A DNA stretch of 64,000 nt from Pseudarthrobacter sp. ATCC 49987 (GCF_009928425.1 NZ_JAABNS010000001.1:3348001-3412000); one strand, 5' to 3'; positions 52,043 through 62,321 are shown, numbered from the stretch's first letter. Numbers and translations are program-made. The notes: generated from the sequence alone by a model not told the origin.

Positions 52043-53161
52043 ATGACCACACCGGCCTACCAGCCAACGCACCATGAGTCGTCCGTGCAACGGCCGCAAC
52101 AGTCCGGCGGCACCTTCGCCCTGGCCCGCAAGGCACGGAACGTCCTGCGGAGGGTTCCGGTGTGGACCTGGCGGGTGCTGATGCACTCGGTGAAGGCCAG
52201 CGAGAACTCCCGCTTCAACGTCGACCCGATTACCGGCGTCGAATATTTCCACGACATCGATTTCGTCGGCGACGGCATCCGGGCGCACCGCCTCGACGTC
52301 ATCACCCCCCCTATGACCGCGGGCACCACAGCAGCGGACACAACTGCAGCAGGCACCGCTGCAGCGGGTTCCGCGGCAACCGGTTCCGGTCCGGGACCGC
52401 TGCCCGTCTACGTGTACTTCCACGGCGGCGGCTGGACGTCCGGGGACAAGGCCTCACTGACCAAGTACTGCGCGAGCCAGGCCCAGGGCGGCATGGTGGT
52501 GGTCAACGTGAACTACCGGAAGGCCCCGCGTTTCCATATGGCCCACGTCCTGGCGGATGCCAACGCCGCACTCACCTGGGTCCGGCCGAACATCGCCGGC
52601 TATGGCGGCGACGGATCGCGGATCGTACTCGGCGGCGACTCCGCCGGCGGCCAGATCGCAGCCCTCCTGACCGCAGCCAGCTTCCGGCCGGAACTGGCAC
52701 GGCACCACGGCCTGACCCCGGCCGTGCCTGCGTCCGATTTCAAGGGCCTGGTCCAGCACTGCAGTGTGGTGGACTTCTCCGTCTTCTTCGACAAGGGCTT
52801 CGTGCTGAGCCTGAACTTCATCCGCATGCTGCTGCCCAGCTTCCGCTCCGGAGGAAGGCACGCCGGCTCCGGGCCCAGCCGGCTGGAGGCCCTCCGCAAG
52901 GGCGCAGGTTTCCTCTCCCCCATCGAATGGCTGGATTCCCGTTTCCCGCCGGTCTTTGTCACCACCTCGGAACGGGACTTCTTCTACGCCGCCAACATGA
53001 ACTTCATTGCCCGGCTGCGCGAACATTCCGTCCCCGTGGACAGCCTCATCTACGGCTGGGACAGCGCCAATACCGAACACACCTGGCAGCAAAACTACCG
53101 CTACCCGGAATCCCAGGAAGTGTACCGCCGGCTCCATGCCTTCGTGCGCAAGGTAGCCTGA
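52043..53161 (+). CDS. Alpha/beta hydrolase (HSL/esterase type)
   Basis: The product has 372 aa. The oxyanion motif is YFHGGGWTSG, the nucleophile elbow GGDSAGGQIA, an acid candidate lies in TTSERDFFYA and the His candidate in TEHTWQ. This fits the hormone-sensitive-lipase/acetyl-hydrolase esterase family. A Thr/Ala/Gly-rich low-complexity insert (about residues 90-115) precedes the oxyanion motif. No signal peptide is evident. It may cleave a small ester; the substrate is unknown. Confidence 0.85.
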   Translation: MTTPAYQPTHHESSVQRPQQSGGTFALARKARNVLRRVPVWTWRVLMHSVKASENSRFNVDPITGVEYFHDIDFVGDGIRAHRLDVITPPMTAGTTAADTTAAGTAAAGSAATGSGPGPLPVYVYFHGGGWTSGDKASLTKYCASQAQGGMVVVNVNYRKAPRFHMAHVLADANAALTWVRPNIAGYGGDGSRIVLGGDSAGGQIAALLTAASFRPELARHHGLTPAVPASDFKGLVQHCSVVDFSVFFDKGFVLSLNFIRMLLPSFRSGGRHAGSGPSRLEALRKGAGFLSPIEWLDSRFPPVFVTTSERDFFYAANMNFIARLREHSVPVDSLIYGWDSANTEHTWQQNYRYPESQEVYRRLHAFVRKVA

Positions 53162-53208
53162 GCGCCGCAACTCCGGCCGGACCGGCCCCGGCCGCACGCG
53201 CGCGGGGC

Positions 53209-53214
53209 TATGTT
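53209..53214 (+). promoter_or_regulatory. -10 box for second leaderless hydrolase gene
   Basis: TATGTT is followed by 6 bases and then ATG at 53221. Confidence 0.4.
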
Positions 53215-53220
53215 TAGTCC

Positions 53221-54159
53221 ATGGTGTCTGCCGACAGCAACGCACAGAACGATCCGGAACCCGAGGGGTTCGGGTCGGCGCTGATTGACGAAGCCGCCCG
53301 CCGGGATGCCGCCCTGGGCGACGTGGACTGGGTCGCTGTGCCCGACGGCGCTGTGCGGGGTACGTTCGACGGCCCCAGCGGCCCCCTCGCCACCCTCTCC
53401 ATGGGCACACCCGGAAACCCGCGGGTGCTCCTGGTCCCCGGTGCCACGGGTTCCAAGGAAGACTTTGTCCTGATGCTGCCCGAACTGGCCTCGGCAGGGT
53501 TTTTTGTCCTGAGCTATGACATTGCCGGCCAATATGACTCCGCCGCGGCGGGTCCCGAAAACCTCTCGCCTCCCCGCACCCACTACGACTACGACCTCTT
53601 CACCAATGACCTGATCGCCATGCTCGACGCCGAAGAAGGTGCCGCGCACGTCGTCGGGTATTCCTTCGCCGCGATCGTCGCCCAGCTTGCCTTCACGCGG
53701 CGTCCGGACAAGTTCCGGAGCCTCACCCTGCTCAGCTGCCCGCCGGAGCCGGGGCAGTGCTTCCGCGGGGTCCAGCGCATCGGCCGCTTCAGCGGCCGGG
53801 CCAGTCCGCGGGTCGGCGCCGCGCTGATGATCTGGGGTATCCGCATCAACGTCGTGCACGTCCCGCCCAACCGGATACGGTTCGTGAAACACAGGTTCCG
53901 CTTCACCCGCCGGAGCTCCGTGCGAGACATCTTCGGGCTGATGCAGCACGCGCCCGATCTCAGGGCCGCACTGGCCGCGGCGTCCCTCCCGAAGTTTGTC
54001 GCCGTCGGCGAACATGACCTCTGGCCGCTGGCGCTGCACCACCGCTTCGCACAGTCGATCGGCGCGCGCATCGCGGTCTACCGCGGCGGGCACAGCCCGA
54101 GTGAGACCTCGCCGTACCAAATGAGCCGCGATCTGATCGCGCTCTACGGGTCCGCCTAA
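53221..54159 (+). CDS. Alpha/beta hydrolase
   Basis: The product has 312 aa. PRVLLVPGATGSKEDFVLM forms the first strand and oxyanion loop. The nucleophile is in HVVGYSFAAIVAQLAF. An acid candidate is in VAVGEHDLWPL and the late His in YRGGHSPSETSP. This is a lip-less hydrolase typical of actinobacteria; the substrate is unknown. It overlaps the end of the convergent glycosyltransferase gene by 4 bases. Confidence 0.85.
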   Translation: MVSADSNAQNDPEPEGFGSALIDEAARRDAALGDVDWVAVPDGAVRGTFDGPSGPLATLSMGTPGNPRVLLVPGATGSKEDFVLMLPELASAGFFVLSYDIAGQYDSAAAGPENLSPPRTHYDYDLFTNDLIAMLDAEEGAAHVVGYSFAAIVAQLAFTRRPDKFRSLTLLSCPPEPGQCFRGVQRIGRFSGRASPRVGAALMIWGIRINVVHVPPNRIRFVKHRFRFTRRSSVRDIFGLMQHAPDLRAALAAASLPKFVAVGEHDLWPLALHHRFAQSIGARIAVYRGGHSPSETSPYQMSRDLIALYGSA

Positions 54160-54899
54160 CGCGGATGGTCCCGTTCCCATTGCCGCCGCCGCCGGCGCCG
54201 CTGGAACGGCGGCTCCTGCCGGAACTCGACACCAAAGGTGGTCCACGCCATCGACAGCCGGCGCCCGACGGCGTGCCAGCTTGCCAGCGGCCGTGCGGAG
54301 ACCTGCACCTGCAGCGAGAGGTCGCCGATCACCGTGACTTCGGGCGGGATCTGGTAGGAAATGTCCAAATCATCGTGGACGAGCGGGAAGCCGCGGTGGA
54401 CGGAGCCGCGGATGCGGTCCCAGACGTCCGACCACATGGCGAAGTTCGAGCCAAACAACGGCGGATGCCCCAGCAGCCAGCCGATGGCCCAGAAATATCC
54501 GGCGATGTAGACGCTCCGGCCCACCCAGCGGGCGAAGGGGCTCTCCCCATAGAAATCCCCCGGACCGGAAACGGCGGATAGCGGGCCGGCCTGCTGCAGG
54601 ATCGCTTCAACCCGCTCGAGCCAGTCATCGGGCGGGATCGAGTCCGTGTCCAGCCGGGCAATCAGTTCGAAGCGGGCTTCGTCGAAGCCGTGCGCCGTGG
54701 AGGCGGCGATCCCCGGGAGTTCGACGGCGATCCGCCGGGCGCCCGCGGCGGCACAAATCTCTGCGGTGTTATCCGTGCTGGCGTTGTCCACGACGACGAT
54801 TTCGTCGGCCGGACGGGTCTGCCGGGCGAGTGCGGCCAGGCACACGGCCAGCATCTCAGCGTCGTTACGGGTGGGGATCACCACCGAGATTGTTGTCAT
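54156..54899 (-). CDS. Family 2 glycosyltransferase
   Basis: The product has 247 aa. The GT-A fold opens [38 protein letters not shown]. The DXD-type metal motif is [14 protein letters not shown] hydrophobic stretch [19 protein letters not shown] may anchor the protein at the membrane. It ends in a very basic Arg-rich tail. It probably adds sugars to a lipid or wall precursor; donor and acceptor are unknown. Confidence 0.87.
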   Translation of the reverse strand: MTTISVVIPTRNDAEMLAVCLAALARQTRPADEIVVVDNASTDNTAEICAAAGARRIAVELPGIAASTAHGFDEARFELIARLDTDSIPPDDWLERVEAILQQAGPLSAVSGPGDFYGESPFARWVGRSVYIAGYFWAIGWLLGHPPLFGSNFAMWSDVWDRIRGSVHRGFPLVHDDLDISYQIPPEVTVIGDLSLQVQVSARPLASWHAVGRRLSMAWTTFGVEFRQEPPFQRRRRRRQWERDHPR

Positions 54900-55057
54900 A
54901 TTGCCCCGACTATAGTCCCGGCATGCGGGGAAATGCCCCCGTTGGCCTCTTGCACCATGGCCTCCGGACCCGTAGGTTGGGCAACAGCGGACGAATGTCT
55001 CCGCAGCCGTTGGCCTCCGGGCCGCCGGAGATCAGCAGCATTTCAGAAGGATATGGC

Positions 55058-55261
55058 ATGGCTACAGGCACAGTTAAATGGTTCAACGCCGAAAAGGGTT
55101 TTGGCTTCATTGCCCCGGATGACGGGTCAGCCGACGTTTTCGCCCACTACTCGGCAATCGCCAGCAGCGGCTACCGCTCACTGGACGAGAACCAGAAGGT
55201 CGAGTTCGACGTCACCCAGGGCCCGAAGGGCCCGCAGGCTGAGAACATCCGCCCGCTCTAA
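55058..55261 (+). CDS. Cold-shock protein (CspA family)
   Basis: The product has 67 aa. AGAAGGA precedes ATG 55058; an open frame upstream is only leader. RNP1 is KGFGFI and RNP2 is DVFAHYSAI; the N-terminus is [14 protein letters not shown]. It is a single-stranded RNA/DNA chaperone. The leader of about 100 or more bases may carry cold-responsive structure, which I did not resolve. Confidence 0.96.
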   Translation: MATGTVKWFNAEKGFGFIAPDDGSADVFAHYSAIASSGYRSLDENQKVEFDVTQGPKGPQAENIRPL

Positions 55262-55315
55262 ATACTCCGGATAGCAGCACCGGCCAGCCGGCCGCCATGC
55301 TTTCCCCAAGACCAC

Positions 55316-55352
55316 AAACGCCCCCCTCGAGGATTCCTCGGGAGGGGCGTTT
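55316..55352. terminator. Bidirectional terminator
   Basis: The arms AAACGCCCC.CTCGAGG and its complement, with a 3-base loop, end in TTTG. It is shared by the cold-shock gene and the convergent permease gene. Confidence 0.85.
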
Positions 55353-55372
55353 GTCGTTGCGGCGTGGTGACG

Positions 55373-57349
55373 TCAGCCGACGTGGACCCAGGGCCGCCTG
55401 GTCACATCGGTTTCCGCTTCCCGCAGCACTTCGCGGGTCACGGGAGCGATCTCGCCCTCACCGAACGCGAGGAACCGCAGCAGATTGGTGACCGGGTTGC
55501 CTTCGGTCCAGCGGAAGTAAATGTGCGGCATCAGGCCGGTCACGTCGCGGATGTGGAGCAGGACCGAGGCGATCGTATTCGGAACCACGGGTCCGTGGAC
55601 TTCCAGGATCCGGTAGCCGTGCCGGGTGATGCCGCGGACCGCCAGCTCCGTCTCGAAGTCGGAGGAATCGTCCACGACCACTTCGAGGAAGAGAGCGCGG
55701 TAGTCCAGCGGCAGGTGGCTGACCTCGATTGCGGAGTCGAGTTTCTGCCGGTAAGCCTCCGGGCTCAGCCGGAGCGGCTCATGGGCGATGATCCGGATGG
55801 GACCGTCCAGTTCGTCGGACATGAATTCCAGCGCCGCACGGTCCAGATGCACGCGCGTGGCGTGCAACTCAAAGGACCGCCCGACCCGCGACAACAGCGA
55901 GATCACAATGATCCCCAGGATGAAGACCGACGCGATCCGGATGCCTTCCGGCCGTTCAATGATGTTGGCAACGGTGGTGTAGATGAACAACACGGCAATA
56001 ACGCCGAACCCGACTGTGCGTTTGCGTTGCCGCTTACGCCGGGCCGAGAGCGTCACGGCCACCGCGGCCGACGTCATCAGCACCAGCACGCCGGTGGCGT
56101 AGGCGCCGCCCTGGGCGTCGACGTCGGCGTCGAACAGCCAGGTGATCAGGAACCCAACCAGCATGAACACCAGCACCAGCGGCCGGACCGCCCGGGCCCA
56201 GCCGGGAGCCATGCCGTAACGGGGCAGGTAGCGGGGCACCAGGTTCAGCAGCCCCGCCATGGCGGAGGCTCCCGCGAACCAGAGGATCGCGATGGTGCTG
56301 ATGTCATAGACGGTGCCGAAGCCCACGCCCAGGTACTCGTGGGCAAGGAACGCCAGGGCGCGTCCGTTGGCTTGGCCGCCGGGCTGGAATTCCTGCGCCG
56401 GGATGAGCACCACCGTGGTGAAGCTGCTGACGATCAGGAAGCTGCTCATGATGACAGCCGCCGTCGTCAGCAGCTTCCGGGCGCCATGGATGCGTCCGGC
56501 GGGGTTGTCCTCGGTGTCGCTCACGTCTCCCCGGATCTGCGGCATGACGGCCACTCCCGTCTCGAACCCGGACAGGCCGAGGGCGAGCTTGGGGAAAACG
56601 AGCAAGGCAAAGCCGACCGCCAGCAGCGGGTTCCCGTGCGATGTGGAGATCGCCTGCCACCAGTTGTCCACGGCAACAGGGTGGGTGAACACCTCAAAGA
56701 CCGAAACGGCCAAAACCACCAGGTTCAGGCCCAGGTACACGGCGACCAGGACGACGGCGACGCCGATGGCCTCCTTGAAGCCGCGGAGGAAGACAGCACC
56801 CAGCATGGCCAGGAGGAAGAGGGTGACCGGCACGTTCTGGCCCTGCAGCCAACCGGGGGCCATCGGGTTCTGGATCAGGTGCGCCGTGGCGTCCGCCGCC
56901 GACAGTGTCATGGTGATCATGAAGTCCGTGGCGGCGAAACCCAGCAGGACCAGGACGAACAGTTTTCCGCCCCAGCGCGGCATCAGCCGCTCGAGCATCG
57001 CAATGGAGCCCTCGCCGCGGTGGCTTTCGCCCGCCACGCGCCGGTAGACGGGCAACGCGCCCAGCAAGGTGATGAGGACAAGCACCAGGGTCGCGAGCGG
57101 CGAGATCACGCCCGCGGCGAGCGCGGCGATCGCCGGCTGGTATCCCAGGGTGGAGAAGTAGTCGACGCCGGTCAAACACATGACCTGCCACCAGGAGTGT
57201 TTTTTCTCGTGGGCCGTGGGCACGCCGCCCGGGCCCTGGTGGCTTCCCTTGCTGTCCTGCAGTCCGAAAAGGAGCCAGTTCCGCACTGTCGTTTTGGGTC
57301 GTGGCCTCGGCGCCGACGGGTCTGCCGGCGGCCTGCTCAGCGTGGTCAT
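55373..57349 (-). CDS. APC-superfamily permease, possible potassium importer (KimA-like)
   Basis: The product has 658 aa. GGGAAGGAAGAC precedes the ATG. About 12 membrane helices span residues 55-475, beginning [31 protein letters not shown] cytosolic C-terminal region of about 180 residues follows ([31 protein letters not shown]). It is often annotated as an amino-acid transporter. The 12-helix core plus long soluble tail and its divergent position to kdpD recall the KUP/KimA potassium transporters. Substrate assignment to K+ is inference. Confidence 0.75.
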   Translation of the reverse strand: MTTLSRPPADPSAPRPRPKTTVRNWLLFGLQDSKGSHQGPGGVPTAHEKKHSWWQVMCLTGVDYFSTLGYQPAIAALAAGVISPLATLVLVLITLLGALPVYRRVAGESHRGEGSIAMLERLMPRWGGKLFVLVLLGFAATDFMITMTLSAADATAHLIQNPMAPGWLQGQNVPVTLFLLAMLGAVFLRGFKEAIGVAVVLVAVYLGLNLVVLAVSVFEVFTHPVAVDNWWQAISTSHGNPLLAVGFALLVFPKLALGLSGFETGVAVMPQIRGDVSDTEDNPAGRIHGARKLLTTAAVIMSSFLIVSSFTTVVLIPAQEFQPGGQANGRALAFLAHEYLGVGFGTVYDISTIAILWFAGASAMAGLLNLVPRYLPRYGMAPGWARAVRPLVLVFMLVGFLITWLFDADVDAQGGAYATGVLVLMTSAAVAVTLSARRKRQRKRTVGFGVIAVLFIYTTVANIIERPEGIRIASVFILGIIVISLLSRVGRSFELHATRVHLDRAALEFMSDELDGPIRIIAHEPLRLSPEAYRQKLDSAIEVSHLPLDYRALFLEVVVDDSSDFETELAVRGITRHGYRILEVHGPVVPNTIASVLLHIRDVTGLMPHIYFRWTEGNPVTNLLRFLAFGEGEIAPVTREVLREAETDVTRRPWVHVG

Positions 57350-57515
57350 GTCTTCCTTCCCTCACGGCGCGGTTTTATCATCCGGGGCACGCGCCGCCCC
57401 CAGTTGTGAAACTAGCAGTGGCCGGCGGCAGCACCCCAGCTGGGACAGGGATCTTGACGAATCCTTGACACAGCCCTGCCCTGCTGGATTGGACCTGAAC
57501 TGCAAGAATGACTCC

Positions 57516-60227
57516 ATGGCACGTGGAACGCTGCGCATTTTCCTGGGGTCAGCACCTGGTGTCGGTAAGACCTACGCGATGCTCCGCGAGGGGCACCGGC
57601 TGCGGGAGGCCGGCGAGGACGTCGTCGTCGGGTTTGCCCGTGAACGCGGCCGCCGCGATACGCGGGCCCTGTTGGCCGGGCTCGAGCTCATCCCGGCCAG
57701 GCGGGTCCCGTATCTGGGGCTTCAGCTCGAAGAGCTGGACATGGACGCGGTCATGCACCGCAGGCCGGCCACGGCCATCGTGGATGAGTTTGCCCACACC
57801 AATCCCCAGGACAGCCGGAACACCTGCCGGTGGCAGGACATCGACGAACTGCTGGACGCCGGCATCAACGTCCTGTCCACCCTGGATATCCAGAATCTCG
57901 CATCGCTCAGCGACGTCGTCAGCGCCATCACCGAGGACCGGCCGGGGGAGACGGTTCCTGATGAGATCGTCCGGCGGGCCGCTGAGATCCAGCTGGTGGA
58001 TATCTCACCGGAACTCCTGCGCCAGCGCCTCGCGGATGGCAGAATCGTCGCTTCCGACAGGGTCGATGCGGCTCTGTCGAACTTCTACCGTCCGGGCAAC
58101 CTGGCTGCGCTGCGTGAGCTGGCCCTGCTGTGGTTGGCCGACCGGGTGGACGAGGGCCTGGCACGGTATCGGACGGCGAAGGGAATCGACGCCAGCTGGC
58201 CGGCCCGCGAGAGGATCGTGGTCGGGCTGCCCGGCGGCCCCGAGGGTGGGATCCTGATCCGCCGGGGCGCCCGCATCCTCAACCGGGTCAGCGGCGGCGA
58301 TCTGCTGGCGGTGCACGTCCGCGCAGCGGAAACTGTCGCCGCGGAATCGCCGCAGGAACTGGAGGCGCAGCGCCGCCTGGTCCAGGACCTTGGCGGGAGT
58401 TACCACGTTGTCACCGGGGAGGATCCGGCCGCCGCCCTGCTGGACTTTGCCCGCAGCGTCAACGCCACCCAGATCGTCCTGGGTATCTCACGCCGCGGCA
58501 GCCTGGCCCGGCTGCTGGCTGGCCTCCGTGGCGGACGCACCGGCGCCAGGGTCATCCGGGACGCCGGAGCCATCGACGTCCACATCGTGTCCCGGCCGCC
58601 CGCGGGCGAAGCCACGGGAGTGCCCCGGCGCCGGAACCTGGGCCGCGCCCGCGTCACGACAGGATTCGTGATGGCAATCCTCCTTCCCGTCCTGCTTCAG
58701 ATCCTGCTGGCGGTGAACCCGGACAAGAACCTGGCCGCAACCGTCCTGGTCCAGCTCACCGGCTCCGTCGCCGTGGCACTGGTCGGTGGCCTGTGGCCGG
58801 CAATCCTCGCTGCGCTTTGGAGCAGCCTGCTGGTCAACTACTTCTCCACCCCGCCGGTCGGCAACCTGACCATCAGCGATTCGCAAAACGTGCTCGCCCT
58901 GCTGGTGTTCGTCGGGGTGTCCGCCGCAGTGGCCACCGTTGTGGACGTGTCTGCGCGGCGTTCCAAGGAAGCGGCCCTCGCCAAGGCGGAAGCAGCCACT
59001 CTCGCGGACCTCACGCGCGGGGCTGCCGGTTCGCAGGACACGGTTGCGGGTTTGCTGGAGCAGGCCCTCGACGTGTTCCAGGTCCGGGGCGCCGCCCTCC
59101 TGAGCTGCGCTGAGGACGACGGACTGCGCGCCGGCAGCGGGGTGGCTGCCCGATCCGGCGAGGGCTCCCGCCCGAACTGGCGGCTGATCGCCAGCGCGGG
59201 CGACGTTCCGGCCTTCAGCTCCGCCGATGGTGACAGCCCCGGCACGGCAGGCACCGAGGGTGACAACGTGGAACGGATCGATGCCACCACCTGCCTGGTC
59301 CTGTCGGGCCGGGTAATGCCGGCCACCGACCGGCGGCTGCTCGGCGCCTTCGGCGTCCATGTGGTGGCGCAGCTGGAACGCCAGCAACTGCTGGCCAGCC
59401 GCTCGGAAGTCCTGAAACTCGCTGAAGGCAACACGATGCGGACCTCGATCCTCCGTGCCGTCTCACATGACCTCCGGACTCCGCTGGCCGGAATCAAGCT
59501 CGCGGTGGGGGGACTCCGGCAGGACGCCGTCCGGTACACCCTCGAGGAGGAGCAGGAATTGCTGGCGACCATCGAGGACTGTTCGGACCGGCTGGAGGTG
59601 CTGGTGGGGAACCTGCTGGACATGTCCCGGATCACGTCGGACTCGATCAGGCCGCTGTTGCGGCCCGTGCGCTGGTACGACGTCATTCCCGGCGGACTGC
59701 ACGGGATCTCCCCGGACCGCGTGCGCGTCGAACTCCCCGCCAACATGCCCGAGGTCGAGGCGGACGAGGGCATGCTCGAGCGGGTCATTGCGAACATCGT
59801 GGAGAATGCCGTCAAGTACGCACCGGCATCCGATATTGTCCTGACCGGTTCCTCCGGCGGCTTGAGCCCGGCGGGTTTGGGCGGCCGCCCTGCCGGTGAA
59901 CTGCGCATCATCGACCACGGAACGGGCATACCGGCGGAGCGGGTCGTGGACATGTTCCGTCCCTTCCAGCGCCTCGACGATGCGACGCAGGCAACCGGTG
60001 TGGGACTAGGCCTCGCCGTGGCCAAGGGCTTCACGGAGGCGATGGGCGGCAGGCTGACCGCCGAAACGACGCCCGGCGGCGGCCTGACCATGGTGATCAG
60101 CCTCCCGCTGTCCGCCGGCATCCCGTTCCAGGCAGAACCCGATCAGGCCCCACTGGAGCCGCAATCAGCAGTCATCGGCCGCCACCACGCACCGCCGATC
60201 CTCTCGTCGGGGACGGACCCGGTATGA
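57516..60227 (+). CDS. kdpD: KdpD-type sensor histidine kinase
   Basis: The product has 903 aa. The start at 57516 begins MARGTLRIFLGSAPGVGKT, so Walker A (residues 11-19) sits at the very N-terminus as in other KdpD. The KdpD domain continues with VDEFAHTNPQDSRN..RWQDIDELLDAGINVLSTLDIQ. A USP-like domain (about 225-370), four membrane helices (about 385-490), a GAF-like segment, phospho-acceptor His651 in AVSHDLRTPLAG and an ATPase domain (NIVENAVKYAP, DHGTGIP, GVGLGLAVAKGF) follow. It senses K+ or turgor. The stop overlaps kdpE by 4. No kdpFABC lies alongside. Confidence 0.93.
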   Translation: MARGTLRIFLGSAPGVGKTYAMLREGHRLREAGEDVVVGFARERGRRDTRALLAGLELIPARRVPYLGLQLEELDMDAVMHRRPATAIVDEFAHTNPQDSRNTCRWQDIDELLDAGINVLSTLDIQNLASLSDVVSAITEDRPGETVPDEIVRRAAEIQLVDISPELLRQRLADGRIVASDRVDAALSNFYRPGNLAALRELALLWLADRVDEGLARYRTAKGIDASWPARERIVVGLPGGPEGGILIRRGARILNRVSGGDLLAVHVRAAETVAAESPQELEAQRRLVQDLGGSYHVVTGEDPAAALLDFARSVNATQIVLGISRRGSLARLLAGLRGGRTGARVIRDAGAIDVHIVSRPPAGEATGVPRRRNLGRARVTTGFVMAILLPVLLQILLAVNPDKNLAATVLVQLTGSVAVALVGGLWPAILAALWSSLLVNYFSTPPVGNLTISDSQNVLALLVFVGVSAAVATVVDVSARRSKEAALAKAEAATLADLTRGAAGSQDTVAGLLEQALDVFQVRGAALLSCAEDDGLRAGSGVAARSGEGSRPNWRLIASAGDVPAFSSADGDSPGTAGTEGDNVERIDATTCLVLSGRVMPATDRRLLGAFGVHVVAQLERQQLLASRSEVLKLAEGNTMRTSILRAVSHDLRTPLAGIKLAVGGLRQDAVRYTLEEEQELLATIEDCSDRLEVLVGNLLDMSRITSDSIRPLLRPVRWYDVIPGGLHGISPDRVRVELPANMPEVEADEGMLERVIANIVENAVKYAPASDIVLTGSSGGLSPAGLGGRPAGELRIIDHGTGIPAERVVDMFRPFQRLDDATQATGVGLGLAVAKGFTEAMGGRLTAETTPGGGLTMVISLPLSAGIPFQAEPDQAPLEPQSAVIGRHHAPPILSSGTDPV

Positions 60228-60898
60228 CCTCCGTACTGGTAGTCGATGACGACACCTACCTGCTCCGGGCCCTGCGGATCACGCTGCAGGCCCACGGCTA
60301 CGACGTCGCCACCGCTGCGGACGGGCGCTCGGCGCTCCTGGCTGCCCAGCAGCACCCGCCGGCCCTGGTGATCCTGGACCTGGGGCTGCCTGACATGGAC
60401 GGCTCGGCCGTGCTCCGGCAGCTCCGCGGCTGGAGCACGGTGCCGGTGCTGGTGCTGTCCGCCCGCCATGGTTCCGAGGACAAGGTGGAGTCGCTCGACG
60501 CCGGTGCCGACGACTACATCACCAAGCCGTTCGGGCTCGAGGAGCTCCTGGCCCGCCTGCGTGCCCTGCTGCGCCGCAGCGCGGACACGGAGCAGCCGGT
60601 GGTCGTCACTACTGAGGCGTTCACCGTGGATCTGGGCAAACGCCGTGTTCTCCGCGAGGGCCAGGATGTCCGGCTCACCCCGACCGAATGGAAAATGCTG
60701 GAGGTGCTGGTCCGCAGTCCGGAAAGACTCGTCACCCAGCAGCAGCTCCTGTCCGAGGTGTGGGGGCCGGCCTATGCCAAGGAAACCAACTACCTCCGCG
60801 TGTATATGGCCCAGCTCCGGCGCAAGCTGGAACCGGACGCAGCCAGCCCGCGGCACCTGATCACCGAGGCGGGCATCGGCTACCGGTTCGTGCCCTGA
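60224..60898 (+). CDS. kdpE: KdpE-type response regulator
   Basis: The product has 224 aa. The receiver has acidic D8-D10, phospho-acceptor D52 (VILDLGLPDMDG) and the conserved lysine in ITKPFGLEEL. The winged-helix OmpR domain includes LTPTEWKMLEVLVRSPERLVTQQQLLSEVWG and NYLRVYMAQLRRKLEPD. It is coupled to kdpD by an ATGA overlap. The likely target is the divergent permease gene. Confidence 0.95.
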   Translation: MTSVLVVDDDTYLLRALRITLQAHGYDVATAADGRSALLAAQQHPPALVILDLGLPDMDGSAVLRQLRGWSTVPVLVLSARHGSEDKVESLDAGADDYITKPFGLEELLARLRALLRRSADTEQPVVVTTEAFTVDLGKRRVLREGQDVRLTPTEWKMLEVLVRSPERLVTQQQLLSEVWGPAYAKETNYLRVYMAQLRRKLEPDAASPRHLITEAGIGYRFVP

Positions 60899-60923
60899 CC
60901 GGTCCCCACCCGGCCCGGCCCGC

Positions 60924-62159
60924 CTAGACGAACGCGGACTTCCCGGTCACAGCCCTGGCCACAATCAGCGAGTTGATTTCGTAGCTGCCCTCGTACGTGT
61001 ACAGGATTTCGGCGTCGCCAAAGAGCTTGCCCATCTCGTAATCGCTGCTGATCCCGTTGCCGCCCAGCAGCGAGCGGCCCATCGCCACCGACGCACGTGC
61101 CAGCCGGGTGGTGGTGGACTTGGCCATCGCGGCCTGGACCATCTCAAGCTTGCCGTCTTCCTGGATCCTGGCCAGCTGCGCCATCAGTGACAGCGACGCC
61201 GAAGCGTTTCCCAGGATCTCGGCCAGCTGCTGCTGGACCAGCTGGAAGCGTGCCAACTCCTTGCCGAACTGCCTGCGCTCCAGCGAGTAGGAACGCGCGA
61301 CGTCGAACGCCGCCAGCTGGATGCCGGCGGCCTGCCAGCCCACCCAGGCGCGTGAATCGCGCAGCAGTTCGTTGGCTTTGGAAAAGTCCGTGGCCCCGGG
61401 GAGCAGGTTGGACTCCGGAATGCGGACCTCGTCGAGCACGATGTCCGCGTTCTGCATGATCCGCAGCCCGATCTTGTTCGCGATCTTCGTGGCCTTATAG
61501 CCGGGGCGGTCCGTCTCCACGATGAAGCCCTTGATCTGCTGGTCCGCGACGTCCCGCGCCCAGACCACGGCAAAGTCGGCAATGGTGCCGGCGCCGATCC
61601 AGCGTTTGGCGCCGTTGATGACCCACTCGCCGCCCTCCAGCCGCGCGGTGGTGGCCAGCCCGCCGGCAATGTCCGAGCCGTGGTCCGGCTCGGTCAGGGC
61701 GAAGGCGCCGATCTGCGTGAAGGCGGTGAGCCCCGGCAGCCACCGTGCCTTCTGCGCCTCGGAACCGAGCTGGTCGATAATGCCGACGATCAGCTCGTTG
61801 TGGATCCCCACGAGGGCCGAGAGGGACACGTCGGCGCGGGCCACCTCGACATACATCAGGCCCTTGAAAAGCTTGGATGTCCCGTCCGTCTGCAGGCCGC
61901 CGAGGCCGTATTTTCCAAGCTCGGCGAGCAAGCCGAAGGGGAACTCCTCACGGTTCCAGTAGTCGATGGAGGCCGCACGGATCCGGGACTGGAGGAAGTC
62001 ACGGATTTCCTGGTAGCGGGACTGTTCTTCCGGGGACAGCAGATCCACGATGTACATCAGATCGGCGTCCGGGAAGGGCGGCGCTGCCACGTCTTCCCGC
62101 ACTGTTTCATCCTCAGTGGTCCGCTGTCCGCTGGCACGTCCTTGTGGCTGCACGGGCAT
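60924..62159 (-). CDS. Acyl-CoA dehydrogenase (glutaryl-CoA-dehydrogenase-like)
   Basis: The product has 411 aa. GAAGGGAAAC precedes the ATG. FAD-binding GAFALTEPDHGSDIAGGLATTA, INGAKRWIGAG and RQFGKELARFQLVQQQLAEIL are visible. The C-terminal YTYEGSYEINSLIVARAVTG contains the catalytic glutamate in the place used by glutaryl-CoA and short-branched enzymes. It introduces a double bond into an acyl-CoA in the cytoplasm, passing electrons to ETF. Divergent from an acyl-CoA ligase gene; the two likely act in one degradation route. Confidence 0.9.
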   Translation of the reverse strand: MPVQPQGRASGQRTTEDETVREDVAAPPFPDADLMYIVDLLSPEEQSRYQEIRDFLQSRIRAASIDYWNREEFPFGLLAELGKYGLGGLQTDGTSKLFKGLMYVEVARADVSLSALVGIHNELIVGIIDQLGSEAQKARWLPGLTAFTQIGAFALTEPDHGSDIAGGLATTARLEGGEWVINGAKRWIGAGTIADFAVVWARDVADQQIKGFIVETDRPGYKATKIANKIGLRIMQNADIVLDEVRIPESNLLPGATDFSKANELLRDSRAWVGWQAAGIQLAAFDVARSYSLERRQFGKELARFQLVQQQLAEILGNASASLSLMAQLARIQEDGKLEMVQAAMAKSTTTRLARASVAMGRSLLGGNGISSDYEMGKLFGDAEILYTYEGSYEINSLIVARAVTGKSAFV

Positions 62160-62230
62160 GTTTCCCTTCGTACTGATCCGTTCATGAACCGAGCCGGTTC
62201 TTCCAAACCCTTGGATGTCCTAGTATATTG

Positions 62231-62252
62231 CCTAGTGATGGTGATCACTAGG
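62231..62252. promoter_or_regulatory. Palindromic operator between divergent acyl-CoA genes
   Basis: Perfect 9-base arms CCTAGTGAT/ATCACTAGG are separated by GGTG. A TATACT -10-like box for the minus-strand gene lies next to it at 62222-62227, so the palindrome would cover its spacer region. Confidence 0.6.
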
Positions 62253-62321
62253 GAACTGGTGGTCACCGGGCAACGGCGCCGGGCTTAAACGGCTGCGCCA
62301 CCGGACTTCGAAAGGTGCACC

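Noticed and set aside
50541..52136. 531-codon open frame on the minus strand
   Set aside because: It is antisense to the phosphotransferase-like gene with no recognisable domain.
55364..57409. 681-codon open frame on the plus strand
   Set aside because: It is antisense to the 12-helix permease; composition is His/Gln/Asp/Arg-rich, typical of a shadow of hydrophobic codons.
57350..57515. c-di-AMP (ydaO) riboswitch upstream of the KimA-like permease
   Set aside because: The leader between the permease start and kdpD is too short and lacks the conserved core.
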